From Ancylomarina sp963977525 (GTDB lineage Bacteria > Bacteroidota > Bacteroidia > Bacteroidales > Marinifilaceae), in contig CAXBPC010000003.1 of NCBI GenBank assembly GCA_963977525.1, forward strand, positions 159,590-223,589: a DNA stretch of 64,000 nt, in the 5' to 3' direction. How positions within the stretch are numbered: position 1 is the first letter of the stretch; every line of letters starts with the position of its first letter. The notes under the pieces are model-generated. The model was not told where the DNA came from and did not search any database. It saw only the letters and a list, made by a program, of their open reading frames with translations. This document shows positions 25,485 to 35,635 of this stretch, one piece after another. A program made the position numbers and the translations under genes.

Positions 25485-28400
25485 TTACTTCAATGAGTTT
25501 ATAATGCTTTCCAAGTTCTCTTTCATTTGAGTATCCTTAGGTTTAATTTTTAAAGCTTTTATGAAATAGAATTTTGCCACAGATAGATTCCCCGATTTAA
25601 ACGCAGAATTACCTTTTTTTGCTAAATCATCATACTCCAAGTCAAGAGCCTTCTGTTTATCTTTATTAATAGCCTCTACAATTTCGTTTAGCTTATCTTC
25701 AACAATACTCTTATCTGTAGCCAATGATAAGGCCTTTTTGAGATAGTGACGAGATACTGAATAATTACTCCTTCCAAACTCTTTTTCAGCCGACCTCATA
25801 AATTCCTCATAAGACTCACGATCCTTTTCAGATTTAAAAGCGAATCTCAAATCTTCAATTTCACGTAACTTTTCTCTTGGATAATCGCGCTCGAAAACAC
25901 CTAAGGCTTTTTTATAATAGGCTTTCGCTTTACCTAAATATCTATCTTTTATAGCTACATCACCTTTACCAATAAAAACCTGGTATTCTATCTCTTTTCT
26001 TTTCAATATGTTATCACCAAAAGCATTAAAGTTTTGAGCAAGCAGCTCATCTTCTTTAGATGCTTTTCTAGCCTTCATAATCATTTTAATCTCTTTAAGC
26101 TGAGATTTGACATAAGCATCTTGAGGCTTTAATTCCTCAGCTTCCTTATAATGGAATCTTGCTATAGTGTATGATTTCTTTTTAAAATGAGAATCTGCCG
26201 AAGCAAGAGCTTCTTCAAACTCTTTTTCAATCTTACTATTCCTTCTGTTCAATTTCTCTTGATTAGAATAAGCACCGTCAATAAGTTTAATCTGGCTCTT
26301 TGGATATGAATTCTTATAATTTAAATCGATAGCTAACTGGTATTTTTCTTTAGCAGATATCAAACCCTTTTCGGCAAATAATTTATCTGCAGAACTAATA
26401 TAATCCTCATATTCCTTTTTAAGAGCCAATTGTTTCTCTTCATCTTGTTTCAATTTAGCTATTTCTTCCTTAGCTACATCAATCTGTTTTAAAGCGTATT
26501 CATCACTTCTTATTATTTGAAGTGCAGATTCATATTTCGTAATTGAATTTGAATATTTCTTATTCTTAAACAACTTATCTCCATCAGCTATAAATGCACG
26601 AAATTGCTTATTAAGAATAACCTTCTTTTTAGATAAAAGTTCAGCAGCCTTAGCTTCGTTCTCATTTTCAGCAATTAGATTCTTAATTCTTGAAAGTTGA
26701 GCTGTTGCATAAAGATCGCCAGGTTTGTACTCTAAAGCTTCCCTATAACCTGAACTTCCACTTTTATAATTCTTATTATTTAAAGCCTCGTCAGCCGTAG
26801 CTATCGCATTTTGATATTTTTCTTCGTTTAATCGATTTACTTGTTCATCTTTCAATTTCACTTTAGCCAAACGATCCAGCTCTTCTAACCCGGATTTAGC
26901 AAGTTTTATTTGCTCCTTAGGGTAGCTTTCATCAGACTTTAAATCTAAAGCTGATTGATAATTCGTTATGGCTGCATCAAATTTTTCATCATAAAACTCA
27001 CTATCAGCAAGAATTATAAAAGAATTGTACATCTCATCAAGCAATTTCTTTTCAGCCTTTAATCTATTAGCTTCAGTTATAAATCCTTTTAGCTTCAGAA
27101 GTTGCTCCTTAGGATATTTAGCATCTGGTTTCATTTCAGAGGCACGCTTAAAACTTTTATACGAAAGTTCATATTCTTCTGAATCAAACTGAGATTCACC
27201 ATTTTTTATTAGAGCCTTATACTTCGCATTAAACTCTTTAATCGCTGAAGCCTGATGAAGCTCTTCTGCCATTAATTCTTCAAGTTTGTTGAATTGTTCC
27301 TTCGGATATATTTCATTTGGTTTGACTTCCAAAGCAGCTTTGTAATATTCGCGAGAATCGTAAAACTTCTTAGCAGCCAAGCTGTTATCCCCTTTTACTA
27401 TTAAAGCGGCGTACTTCTTATCAAGTTGTTGCTGTGCTAATTCACGTTTTGCCTTCTCTTCTTGTTCTTTTCTTTTATCTAGAATCCCTTGCTCCGCTTT
27501 CTCTATTTGCTCCTTTAAGTAGGCATCTTTAGGTTTAATTTGAAGTGCTAATTTATAGTTACTCAAGGCTTTCACAAACTCTTCGATATTCATTTCCGAA
27601 TCAGCCAAAGTAACTAGTTCTGCGTACTTATTTTCTCGAGCTTTCTTATCAGAAGTTAACTTTGCCTGTTTAGATAATAAACCATCAATTTTTATTAGCT
27701 GAGCTTTTGGATAACTCTCATCAGGCTTTAATCCCAATGCGTCTGTATAGTTTAGCTTCGCTTGAATATATTCTTTATTCTTAAACTGCTTATTCCCAGA
27801 AGTTATAAGCAACTTATATTTCTCATCAATCTCTTTTTGTTTTAGCTTATTAGAAGCCAACTCCTTCTCCCTCGCAATAGCATCATTTATTGCTTGTATC
27901 TGAGCTTGAGGATAAGATTCATCAACTCCTAATTCAAGAGCTTTCCCATAGGAAGTCAAAGCAGTTGTGTAATCCTTCCTTTTAAACTGACTATCGGCTA
28001 GCTTAATTATTCTATTGTACTCAGCTTTTAAAGCTTTTTGCTCGGCAACAAATTTTGCATTAGCAGCAGTCAGCTGTTTCTGATAGTCCAGCTTATCATT
28101 TATAATTCGAATCTGTTCTTGTGGATAAACTTCTTCTGCTTTGAGTCTAAGCGCGGAAGTATACTGCAACTTCGCGGCTTCATACTTCTTTAGTTTGAAT
28201 GCCTCATCTGCTAATGAAATAAAGGCATCATATTTATCTTTCAAGGCTTTTTCAGTAGCTAATTTATTTGATTCATTTTCTGAAGCTAATTGTGAATCAA
28301 GCTCAATCTTTTTTATTTTTGCTAATTGATCCTTTGGATATTGTTCTGCTTGCTTAACTTCGATAGCTGCATTATAATTAGCCTTTGCTTGTTCGTAATT

Positions 28401-29192
28401 AGTACTTACAAAATCCATGTCGGCTAACACAATTAAAGCATTATACTTTTCATTAATAAGACGTTGAGCTTCAAATTGACCTTTCTGACCTATTAGTAAA
28501 TTTTCAATCTTAGAAATTTGATCTTTAGGGTAAACCTCATTAGGTCGAAGAGATAAAGCTTCATTATAATAGGATTTTGAATCTGTATAATTCTTTTTTT
28601 GAAATTCAACATCGGCTTTTTTAATCGCTGAATTAAATTCAGCTTCTATTCGAGCCTTCTCAGCCCAATACGCCTCTTGTTTTAATCTTGTTTCTTTCTC
28701 AATACGTTTAAGTTCAGCCTCAATATCGGTTAGAAACGATAAATCTGTCTCAATCAAGTCTGTCTCATTATTATACATGATCATGCCAATAGGAAAATCA
28801 AATATTGATAAGTCGATACCAGGAAAGAATCTGAATAGTTCAATAGAAAACTTACATGGAGGAAAACGGTTGTCTCTTTCTAATACATTTTGAGGTACAT
28901 ATGTTGAAACACTAACTTTTTTGGTTACAAAATTTTTTTTTGAGAATTCAAATATAAAATCATACCCAAAATCTAAAGTATAGGAGAACTTACCATTCTT
29001 AGGAACATTCCTTACACTCACCTGTTCGGAGTCTTTGTAAAGCGTAATTTTTGCACTATTAAGATCTTCGCCATTAATTGTAACATTTCCTTTTACAATA
29101 CACTTTCCCTGAGCAAAACTATTACTCGAAAAAAAAGTCAACACAATTATGAATAAAACTTGGGATGTATATTTTAAGATGATAGTTCTCAT
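25485..29192 (-). CDS. large exported protein with 16 tandem TPR-like repeats
   Basis: 1,235 aa from the ATG at 29192. That start is preferred because it precedes a signal peptide (SQVLFIIVLTFFSSNSFAQG); an upstream in-frame ATG at 29306 would place 38 residues before the signal. A short beta domain (about residues 30-125) is followed by 16 repeats of about 60 residues. The repeat pattern is KYxxLIxxADxxFxxKxYxxA, YxxALxLKPxExYPKxQ, then a charged coiled-coil-like spacer rich in Lys and Glu. Each is a TPR pair plus helix, giving a long solenoid or rod. It probably organises envelope proteins. It is first in an operon with the SpmA-SpmB-like fusion. Confidence 0.8.
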   Translation of the reverse strand: MRTIILKYTSQVLFIIVLTFFSSNSFAQGKCIVKGNVTINGEDLNSAKITLYKDSEQVSVRNVPKNGKFSYTLDFGYDFIFEFSKKNFVTKKVSVSTYVPQNVLERDNRFPPCKFSIELFRFFPGIDLSIFDFPIGMIMYNNETDLIETDLSFLTDIEAELKRIEKETRLKQEAYWAEKARIEAEFNSAIKKADVEFQKKNYTDSKSYYNEALSLRPNEVYPKDQISKIENLLIGQKGQFEAQRLINEKYNALIVLADMDFVSTNYEQAKANYNAAIEVKQAEQYPKDQLAKIKKIELDSQLASENESNKLATEKALKDKYDAFISLADEAFKLKKYEAAKLQYTSALRLKAEEVYPQEQIRIINDKLDYQKQLTAANAKFVAEQKALKAEYNRIIKLADSQFKRKDYTTALTSYGKALELGVDESYPQAQIQAINDAIAREKELASNKLKQKEIDEKYKLLITSGNKQFKNKEYIQAKLNYTDALGLKPDESYPKAQLIKIDGLLSKQAKLTSDKKARENKYAELVTLADSEMNIEEFVKALSNYKLALQIKPKDAYLKEQIEKAEQGILDKRKEQEEKAKRELAQQQLDKKYAALIVKGDNSLAAKKFYDSREYYKAALEVKPNEIYPKEQFNKLEELMAEELHQASAIKEFNAKYKALIKNGESQFDSEEYELSYKSFKRASEMKPDAKYPKEQLLKLKGFITEANRLKAEKKLLDEMYNSFIILADSEFYDEKFDAAITNYQSALDLKSDESYPKEQIKLAKSGLEELDRLAKVKLKDEQVNRLNEEKYQNAIATADEALNNKNYKSGSSGYREALEYKPGDLYATAQLSRIKNLIAENENEAKAAELLSKKKVILNKQFRAFIADGDKLFKNKKYSNSITKYESALQIIRSDEYALKQIDVAKEEIAKLKQDEEKQLALKKEYEDYISSADKLFAEKGLISAKEKYQLAIDLNYKNSYPKSQIKLIDGAYSNQEKLNRRNSKIEKEFEEALASADSHFKKKSYTIARFHYKEAEELKPQDAYVKSQLKEIKMIMKARKASKEDELLAQNFNAFGDNILKRKEIEYQVFIGKGDVAIKDRYLGKAKAYYKKALGVFERDYPREKLREIEDLRFAFKSEKDRESYEEFMRSAEKEFGRSNYSVSRHYLKKALSLATDKSIVEDKLNEIVEAINKDKQKALDLEYDDLAKKGNSAFKSGNLSVAKFYFIKALKIKPKDTQMKENLESIINSLK

Positions 29193-29413
29193 TAATTTAT
29201 TCAAATTTGATTGTATTATTCCTCTGAAATTAAAACTCCATTGTATATTTAAGATCAGTTTAGAAACAAAAATAAAGAAATATAGCCAGTATTTAGCTAG
29301 TTCCAAAATTGATCTAGGCTTTAATTTTGAAGATCATAAATAATGACCACCTCTATTCTATTTTAATAGACAACAGAAATTAATAATTTAAACAATAACA
29401 TTCTGAAACAGAA

Positions 29414-29444
29414 TATCCTGAAAACCACTTAGATTTTCAGGATA
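29414..29444 (-). terminator. strong hairpin downstream of the NACHT gene
   Basis: Perfect 11-bp arms TATCCTGAAAA / TTTTCAGGATA with a 9-nt loop. A second small hairpin, TTCTG-AAA-CAGAA, lies just beyond (29401-29413). No long T-run follows on the minus strand, so it may act as an RNA 3'-end stabiliser rather than a classic terminator. Confidence 0.55.
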
Positions 29445-29482
29445 ATCATTACTTACAACTAAATAATTACTTAAATATTTTC

Positions 29483-32032
29483 TTAAATACTCAGAATATT
29501 AACTAAACCTTCAATATCCCTCAGTTTTAATATCTCTTCACGTTCTTTCAAACATAAATCTTCTTTAGTTTGTTCGCCCCAAGCACTATAATACTTCGCC
29601 ATTTTTGTTAATAGTCCAACTTTACAGAAATCATAACGGGCAAACTCACTAATTTCAAAAGCTCTATTCGTATGTTTTTCCTGTAATTCTCTGTTTCCAG
29701 ATTCAAAATAAATTCCAGCTAAGAAACTCTTAAAGAAAACTTGTAATGGATATGCTTTTGATCGCATTAAACTATCATTACAGAATTCTAATTCCTGAAT
29801 ATGACTCTCAGACAATTTCATTCCTAACTTATTTTGTGCTATTAATTTATATGCTCTTAATAACTTATGGTTTGAGAAGTGTGTTTTCACATTCAACTGA
29901 TCATAAAACAACTCGGCATCTTCAATTAACTGAATAACCTTATCGTAGGCTTGCATGTAGAATAAAGCATTACATACAAGGACTTCAAACTCCCCACTCC
30001 AACTCTCATGTTTACCACCCACTTGGCAATAAGCCATTTGGCGATAATAAAACATTCGGAATAATTCTACATCATTACTCTTCCCTGAAATATGATTGTA
30101 GAATAGAATACTTGTAAAGCGCATAGCAATTGAATATGCAGAACAACTTGAATCTGGCTCAGTTTCAATTAATAATTTATAATACCTATCAGAAAGATCT
30201 TTCTCCAATGACATCAAAGACGTCATTAACAGCATGCTTAGTGATTTTATTTTTATTGATTGATCTTGATTTGTTTCTGATATAATCTCAACAACCTTTG
30301 CGAAATCACCACAAAGGCGATTCAAATTACCAGACAATGCAAACATGAATTCAACAGATCTAGTACCTGATGCATATGCTTTAATCAAATCCATCTTTTT
30401 ATCATCCATATTAGAGATAACATTGGTAAGCATGTCAGTCACCGCGCTACTTGCTAAAGTATCTTCATTAAGCTCGAAAAACTTAGAGACTGCCTCAAAA
30501 TTCTCTGAACTAACGGCAATATTAAATAACTGAGCAATTAATCTATCCTTTAGCTCATATTCCTGATAATCAGATTCAATCTTCTTAAACAAAGCAAAAT
30601 CGAGACCTTTATTAGCTTCGATCAGTTCCTTAACTAACAATACTTCAAAAACATGCTCGTTGTATATTTTTACAAATTTACAATAACCATTAAACTCATT
30701 AACAGAAACATATTCTGTTATCAAACCGTAACTCAACATCTCCTCGTAGGCAGAATAATAATTCCCAGCTGTTTTAAGATGTATTGGAAACATAGATTTC
30801 AATTCCACTTTCTTGACAGAATGAGAATCCCTACCATATTTCTGAATTTTAAGGAGTCCTTTTAGAATATCTATTTTTTCCTCAGAGTAACGAGAATAGT
30901 ATATCTTATTCTTTAAAAATTCATTAATCAACTTGAAACCATCATTTAAGTCATCCGTTTTATTTGGAGAGTAGGTCTTGAGAAACAATTCCAAGAAAAA
31001 AGGATTTGAAATAGTATTTCGTTGATAATAATCTAAATTCTCTATTCTAAGTTCAAAGAAAAATTGCTGATTAACAGTCTCGTCAAAAACATACTGAATT
31101 TCTTTATCATTTAAGGGAGGAAAGTTTCGTTTATCAACTTGGTCAAGATCTATATCTATACCATACCAAGCATCCAAAAGGCTGTTTTCTCTTTGAATAA
31201 AAGGTATCGCAAATTTTTCCCAAGTCGAAGTTCTCGATGTAAGAATCAACTTGATATTATTCGATTCCATTTGATTAGCAATGAACTGATTCAGTTGCAA
31301 AAATAAACGTTCCAGCTTGGTATTGTCGTAACTAACCTCATCTAAGGCATCTAATATTAATATAATCTTTCCTTCACATACTTTAGGTCTCTCAAGAAAA
31401 TGTTTCAAATAGGATTTTGAACCTGAATTCAGTTGTTCTTCAAGCCATCGTTCTAGCATAAAGTCACTACTCAGACAATTAATCATGAAACTTGCATCAA
31501 AAAATAAGATAACATCCTTACTTGATACATCTTGTCTCATCCTCTCATACCATTTTGCAAGCATTGTTGACTTCCCAGATCCTCCTGGTGCAACAAAACT
31601 AAGTGCCATTTTATCAGATTCAAGAAATTTGCTTATCCTCTCTTCTCCAATTTTTCTACTTACGACAGATTTAAAAGGAATACCCGATTGACCTTTTATC
31701 AAGTTGTAAGCATCATTGCTCAGCTCATAAGCTTTTTCTTGAAAAGCCTGCCAGTTGGTGGGTGTAGCTATTGCACCTTTTTCTTCAATGATATAATTAG
31801 ATTCAAAATAACTCCATGATTTATACCCAATATATTGGGCTAATAAATTTAAGGTGAACTTTGATGGAGCAGAAGGTGATTTTAAAAGACCATAAAGTCG
31901 ACGTATGGTAGTTGCACTAATTCGACCTCCAGTAGATTCACATACAGTCTCTGCTAGATTTTCACAGTCTTTACTATATGATAATTCTTGTCCAAACTTA
32001 TTGAGAATTTCTTTTTTAAGATGTTCAAGCAT
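29483..32032 (-). CDS. NACHT-type STAND NTPase with N-terminal HTH-like module
   Basis: 849 aa. Residues about 1-80 form a module common in Bacteroidota regulators (LAETVCESTGGRISATTIRR, then FTLNLLAQYIGYKSWSYFE), predicted to be helix-turn-helix-like. Residues about 135-340 are a P-loop NTPase with Walker A APGGSGKST, Walker B LILDALDEVSYD of the NACHT type (DxxDE), and a sensor LTSRTSTWEKF. The remaining 450 residues are helical and repeat-like, probably the ligand sensor. STAND proteins oligomerise on ligand binding and act in signalling or phage defence. No toxic effector domain is visible. It is transcribed after an orphan LytTR regulator, 258 bp away. Confidence 0.78.
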   Translation of the reverse strand: MLEHLKKEILNKFGQELSYSKDCENLAETVCESTGGRISATTIRRLYGLLKSPSAPSKFTLNLLAQYIGYKSWSYFESNYIIEEKGAIATPTNWQAFQEKAYELSNDAYNLIKGQSGIPFKSVVSRKIGEERISKFLESDKMALSFVAPGGSGKSTMLAKWYERMRQDVSSKDVILFFDASFMINCLSSDFMLERWLEEQLNSGSKSYLKHFLERPKVCEGKIILILDALDEVSYDNTKLERLFLQLNQFIANQMESNNIKLILTSRTSTWEKFAIPFIQRENSLLDAWYGIDIDLDQVDKRNFPPLNDKEIQYVFDETVNQQFFFELRIENLDYYQRNTISNPFFLELFLKTYSPNKTDDLNDGFKLINEFLKNKIYYSRYSEEKIDILKGLLKIQKYGRDSHSVKKVELKSMFPIHLKTAGNYYSAYEEMLSYGLITEYVSVNEFNGYCKFVKIYNEHVFEVLLVKELIEANKGLDFALFKKIESDYQEYELKDRLIAQLFNIAVSSENFEAVSKFFELNEDTLASSAVTDMLTNVISNMDDKKMDLIKAYASGTRSVEFMFALSGNLNRLCGDFAKVVEIISETNQDQSIKIKSLSMLLMTSLMSLEKDLSDRYYKLLIETEPDSSCSAYSIAMRFTSILFYNHISGKSNDVELFRMFYYRQMAYCQVGGKHESWSGEFEVLVCNALFYMQAYDKVIQLIEDAELFYDQLNVKTHFSNHKLLRAYKLIAQNKLGMKLSESHIQELEFCNDSLMRSKAYPLQVFFKSFLAGIYFESGNRELQEKHTNRAFEISEFARYDFCKVGLLTKMAKYYSAWGEQTKEDLCLKEREEILKLRDIEGLVNILSI

Positions 32033-32290
32033 AGCACAACTTTTATTAGTTTTCGGAATATAAAAGTATATTTCCTCTATGCTTTAAACAACCAAAAATT
32101 AGTGGTTCAGCTCTTTGATTTTATAACTACGTCATATGGGCTTCTGAATGCGTTTTGGTATATTTTCAAACTGACTGCCAATCAGAATAAAATTGCTCTT
32201 AAACGCAATTAAAGATTCCTAAATCTCAAATAAGAATAATAAAAAAAGCAATGCAGATCACACCACTTAATCAATAAGAATCAACATCAA

Positions 32291-33061
32291 CTATTTTTTA
32301 TCTGGTAAAGAATGTGCTAATTGTTTTAACCTTTCGATAAACTCCTTTTTCTTTCCTTCAGAGACTTCAATTTCTTTACCATCTTTCAATATAATACGAC
32401 CACCTCGCCCCTTAATATATTGATCTACGAAGTTTAGATTAACCAAATGCTTACTATGCACTCTGCAGAATAAATGCTCAGGAAGTATATCCATAAAATT
32501 GGATAGCGGTTTTGAAACCATTAAATCATCTTTCTCACCAAGAAAAAAATCAGTGTAAGATCCATTCGCTTCACATCGAATGATATCACTCAACTCTACC
32601 ATTCTAAGTCCGTTAGAAGTAGGCAGGATGATCTTTTTGTGCTCATTTTTTAAACTATCATATAGAACCTTAAACTTCTCATCAAGACTAACATCCTTTT
32701 TAGAATTTTGGAATCGCTCGACCGCTTCTTTAAGCTCAGTATAATTTATAGGTTTAAGCAAATAATGTAAGGCTGAAAACTGAATCGCTTTTAAAGCATA
32801 TTCATTGTAGGCAGTTGTAAAAATCACTTCGAAATTACGAGAATTAACTTGTTCTAAAACTTCAAAACCATCACCATCGGGCATTGATATGTCAAGAAAG
32901 ACAAGCTCAGGCTTTTCCTGATTGATAAGTTTAATGGCTGTCTGAACATTACATGCGAAGCCAATAACTTCAACATCCGGGCAAAACCTCTCCAGCAATT
33001 TAAACAAGGAGGATTGACTCTTCATCTCATCGTCAACGATAATGGCTTTTATCATAGTCAT
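32291..33061 (-). CDS. LytTR-family response regulator (orphan)
   Basis: 256 aa. The receiver domain (about residues 4-122) has the acidic pocket near VDDE, the phospho-acceptor Asp in FLDISMPDGDG, the switch Thr in FTTAYNEYALKA, and Lys in YLLKPIN. The C-terminal LytTR DNA-binding domain (about 150-250) includes IIRCEANGSYTDFFL and FCRVHSKHLVNLNFVDQYI. Such regulators normally pair with a LytS-type membrane kinase. None is in the window, so the kinase is elsewhere or the regulator is controlled otherwise. Its neighbours are a NACHT protein downstream and RecQ upstream. Confidence 0.92.
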   Translation of the reverse strand: MTMIKAIIVDDEMKSQSSLFKLLERFCPDVEVIGFACNVQTAIKLINQEKPELVFLDISMPDGDGFEVLEQVNSRNFEVIFTTAYNEYALKAIQFSALHYLLKPINYTELKEAVERFQNSKKDVSLDEKFKVLYDSLKNEHKKIILPTSNGLRMVELSDIIRCEANGSYTDFFLGEKDDLMVSKPLSNFMDILPEHLFCRVHSKHLVNLNFVDQYIKGRGGRIILKDGKEIEVSEGKKKEFIERLKQLAHSLPDKK

Positions 33062-33176
33062 ATTTTTTAGTCTCGAAATATAAAAAAAAGAGTTTTGATG
33101 GAAGGTCTTTTTCAGAAATATTTTATGATTTATAAAATAGTATCTATTTTAAAATAATAGGGCTTCGGAATTTGCT

Positions 33177-35291
33177 TTAAACCGCAGCAGACATTTTTAT
33201 ATACGAAGTCGCAAGTCTAATCTTATAATAAGGAAATTCTTCATTCATGTAAACATACAATTCCTTAGTATTTATATGCCCAAGCTCACTAACTGCATTT
33301 TGAATACTTTCTAATTCGTTAGCATGTAGAAAAGATAGAATATCAATATCAGCTCCTTTTTCGAACAAAGATGCAAGGTGCGAATAGATAGTTACAGGGT
33401 TAATCTTTCTAATTTGTGCAATCTCGTCTACCGAATAGCCTTGCTTATAGAACCCGTAGGTTTCATAAAATGACTGGCTACTTTTTTTGGCTTCCTGATT
33501 CTTGCCTTGTTCAAACTCTAATATCTCATTTATGAAAAACTCACCATACAATTGGTATTTACGTTCTCCTACTCCTGAAATCATTTTCATCTCGAACTCG
33601 CTGGTTGGTTTTTCTTCAACCATCTCATTTAAGGTAGCGTCAGAAAATACCAAATAAGGTGCAATTCTTGATGATCTAGAAATTTTCAATCTTAACTTAC
33701 GAAGAGCTTCAAATAAGTCTTCTCTATATATTTGCTTTGAAGGTTTAGCTTTAACAAGCGCTTTTTCTGGATCTGATTTCATTGATGCCAAATGAACCAA
33801 ATTCACCTTTCGACCACTAAAGAGAACCTCTTTACTTTGCTCTGTTAGCTTGAGTGCATTACCTTCGTCGTAGGCCACTGAAATATAACCTAGGTTTAAA
33901 AGCTGAAGCATATATTGTTGCCAATCCTGATGTGGTACATCTTTACCAGCACCGTAGGTTTTAACCTTATCATAGCCTTTCGATATAATCTCTTGTCGAG
34001 ATGAACCACGTAAAACATCTATAACAGTGCCTGCAGACACTTGCTCTTTAAGTCGAACAACTGCAGATAATGCTTTTTGAGCCATTAAGGTTCCATCAAA
34101 TTGCTTAGGTGGATCTTTACATACATCACAATTTCCACAATCCTCTTCAAGATGCTCGCCAAAATAACTAAGTAGAATTTTACGACGACAAATTTGTGCA
34201 TCACAAAACTGTTGAATACGCTCTAACTTTGCATTCGAGACTTCTTTCAAAGCTGACTCCTCTATAAACTTACGATGCACAATGACATCTGCAAAACTAT
34301 AAAATAATAGTGTGTCAGCCTTTAGACCATCGCGACCAGCACGACCAATTTCTTGATAATAGGACTCTATATTCCGTGGTAAATTATAATGGATAACCCA
34401 GCGAACATTTGACTTGTCGATTCCCATACCAAAGGCAATAGTTGCACAAATAATCGGCGTGTCGTCATTGATAAAAGCATCCTGGCGCTTCGCTCTTTCT
34501 TGTGGAGATAAGCCTGCATGGTAATAACTTGCGTTAACACCCGAATTTTTCAGCTTCTCTGACAAACCTTCACAAGCCTTTCGGCTTAAACAATAGATAA
34601 TACCTGATTGATGTGGGCGTTGACGTAAAAATCCTAAAATACTTTTGAACTTATCTTTACCAGGGGCAACCTTCAAACTCAAGTTCGGACGATCGAATGA
34701 AGAAAGGAAAAGTTTTGGCTCATCTAAACCTAACTGCCTAACGATATCTTTTTGAGTTAGACTATCGGCTGTAGCTGTTAATGCCACAATAGGCACTAAT
34801 GGGAATTGCTTTTTCAGATATGCCATTTTCGAATATTCAGGACGAAAATCATGTCCCCATACCGAAATACAATGTGCCTCATCTACTGCAAAAAGATTCA
34901 CCTTAAGTTGTAAAAGCAAATAGTAAAACTCTTGGCTAACCAATTTCTCAGGAGAAACATAGAGTAGTTTTATTTTTCCTTCGTGTACATCTTCAATAAT
35001 CTCATTCTGTACCTTAGCCGACTGAGAGCTATTTAAAAAGGCGGCGTTTACACCATTGGCTTGCAAGCCTTCAACCTGATCTTTCATTAAGGCAATCAAA
35101 GGAGACACAACAATAGCGACTCCTTCCATCATCAAAGCTGGAATTTGGAAACACAGTGATTTACCTCCACCGGTTGGCATGATCACTAAAGCATCCTCTC
35201 CATCAAGAATTGATTGAATAACCTCATCCTGTAAAGGACGAAATTTATCGTATCCAAAATATTTTTTTAATATGCGATTAGCCAATTTCAT
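33177..35291 (-). CDS. recQ: ATP-dependent DNA helicase RecQ
   Basis: 704 aa. Helicase motifs include MPTGGGKSLCFQIPAL (Walker A, about residues 39-54), DEAHCISVWGHDFRPEY (about 137-153) and the motif VI region around QEIGRAGRDG. The RQC zinc site shows CRRKILLSYFGE and CGNCDVC (about 371-394). An HRDC-like region lies near residues 520-590, and a C-terminal helix-turn-helix-type extension follows, as in other Bacteroidota RecQ proteins. It unwinds DNA 3' to 5' in recombination and fork repair. Confidence 0.95.
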   Translation of the reverse strand: MKLANRILKKYFGYDKFRPLQDEVIQSILDGEDALVIMPTGGGKSLCFQIPALMMEGVAIVVSPLIALMKDQVEGLQANGVNAAFLNSSQSAKVQNEIIEDVHEGKIKLLYVSPEKLVSQEFYYLLLQLKVNLFAVDEAHCISVWGHDFRPEYSKMAYLKKQFPLVPIVALTATADSLTQKDIVRQLGLDEPKLFLSSFDRPNLSLKVAPGKDKFKSILGFLRQRPHQSGIIYCLSRKACEGLSEKLKNSGVNASYYHAGLSPQERAKRQDAFINDDTPIICATIAFGMGIDKSNVRWVIHYNLPRNIESYYQEIGRAGRDGLKADTLLFYSFADVIVHRKFIEESALKEVSNAKLERIQQFCDAQICRRKILLSYFGEHLEEDCGNCDVCKDPPKQFDGTLMAQKALSAVVRLKEQVSAGTVIDVLRGSSRQEIISKGYDKVKTYGAGKDVPHQDWQQYMLQLLNLGYISVAYDEGNALKLTEQSKEVLFSGRKVNLVHLASMKSDPEKALVKAKPSKQIYREDLFEALRKLRLKISRSSRIAPYLVFSDATLNEMVEEKPTSEFEMKMISGVGERKYQLYGEFFINEILEFEQGKNQEAKKSSQSFYETYGFYKQGYSVDEIAQIRKINPVTIYSHLASLFEKGADIDILSFLHANELESIQNAVSELGHINTKELYVYMNEEFPYYKIRLATSYIKMSAAV

Positions 35292-35635
35292 TTATCGACA
35301 AGGAGTTTTTAATGGATACCTCGAATTAATACAATCATCAGATTTGAGACAACAAAAGTAATGTCATGTGTAAAAGTATGCTAGTGATTGTAGGTTTAGT
35401 TATCAACAAAGCTAAAATCTTAATCAAATAATAATTTCAGTTCTCAATTAAGAGTTGTTATTGGGGTTTTAATAGGCTTATGAAATGTTATAATCTATTC
35501 TAATAGAATACAATTCTTAACACATACTTTTAAAAAACATATTATTCACTAATTCATGACAAATATCATAACTAGAAGTGTAGTAAAAAATTACTTTTGC
35601 CCCGAATTTCAACCAACTAAAATCAACAGTATAGA
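35292..35635. other. divergent intergenic region recQ / gate-domain gene
   Basis: 344 bp, AT-rich. It contains a small dyad TATTCT-AAT-AGAATA (35496-35510) and a -7-like TACTTTTG (35592-35599). No ORF or RNA gene was recognised. Confidence 0.5.
35592..35599 (+). promoter_or_regulatory. possible -7 element of the gate-domain gene
   Basis: TACTTTTG matches TAnnTTTG exactly, 37 bp before the start codon. No clear -33 TTTG was found, so confidence is low. Confidence 0.35.

Noticed and set aside
32291..33061. Two-component system with a neighbouring kinase
   Set aside because: No histidine kinase is encoded in the neighbourhood; the adjacent large protein is a NACHT NTPase without kinase motifs.
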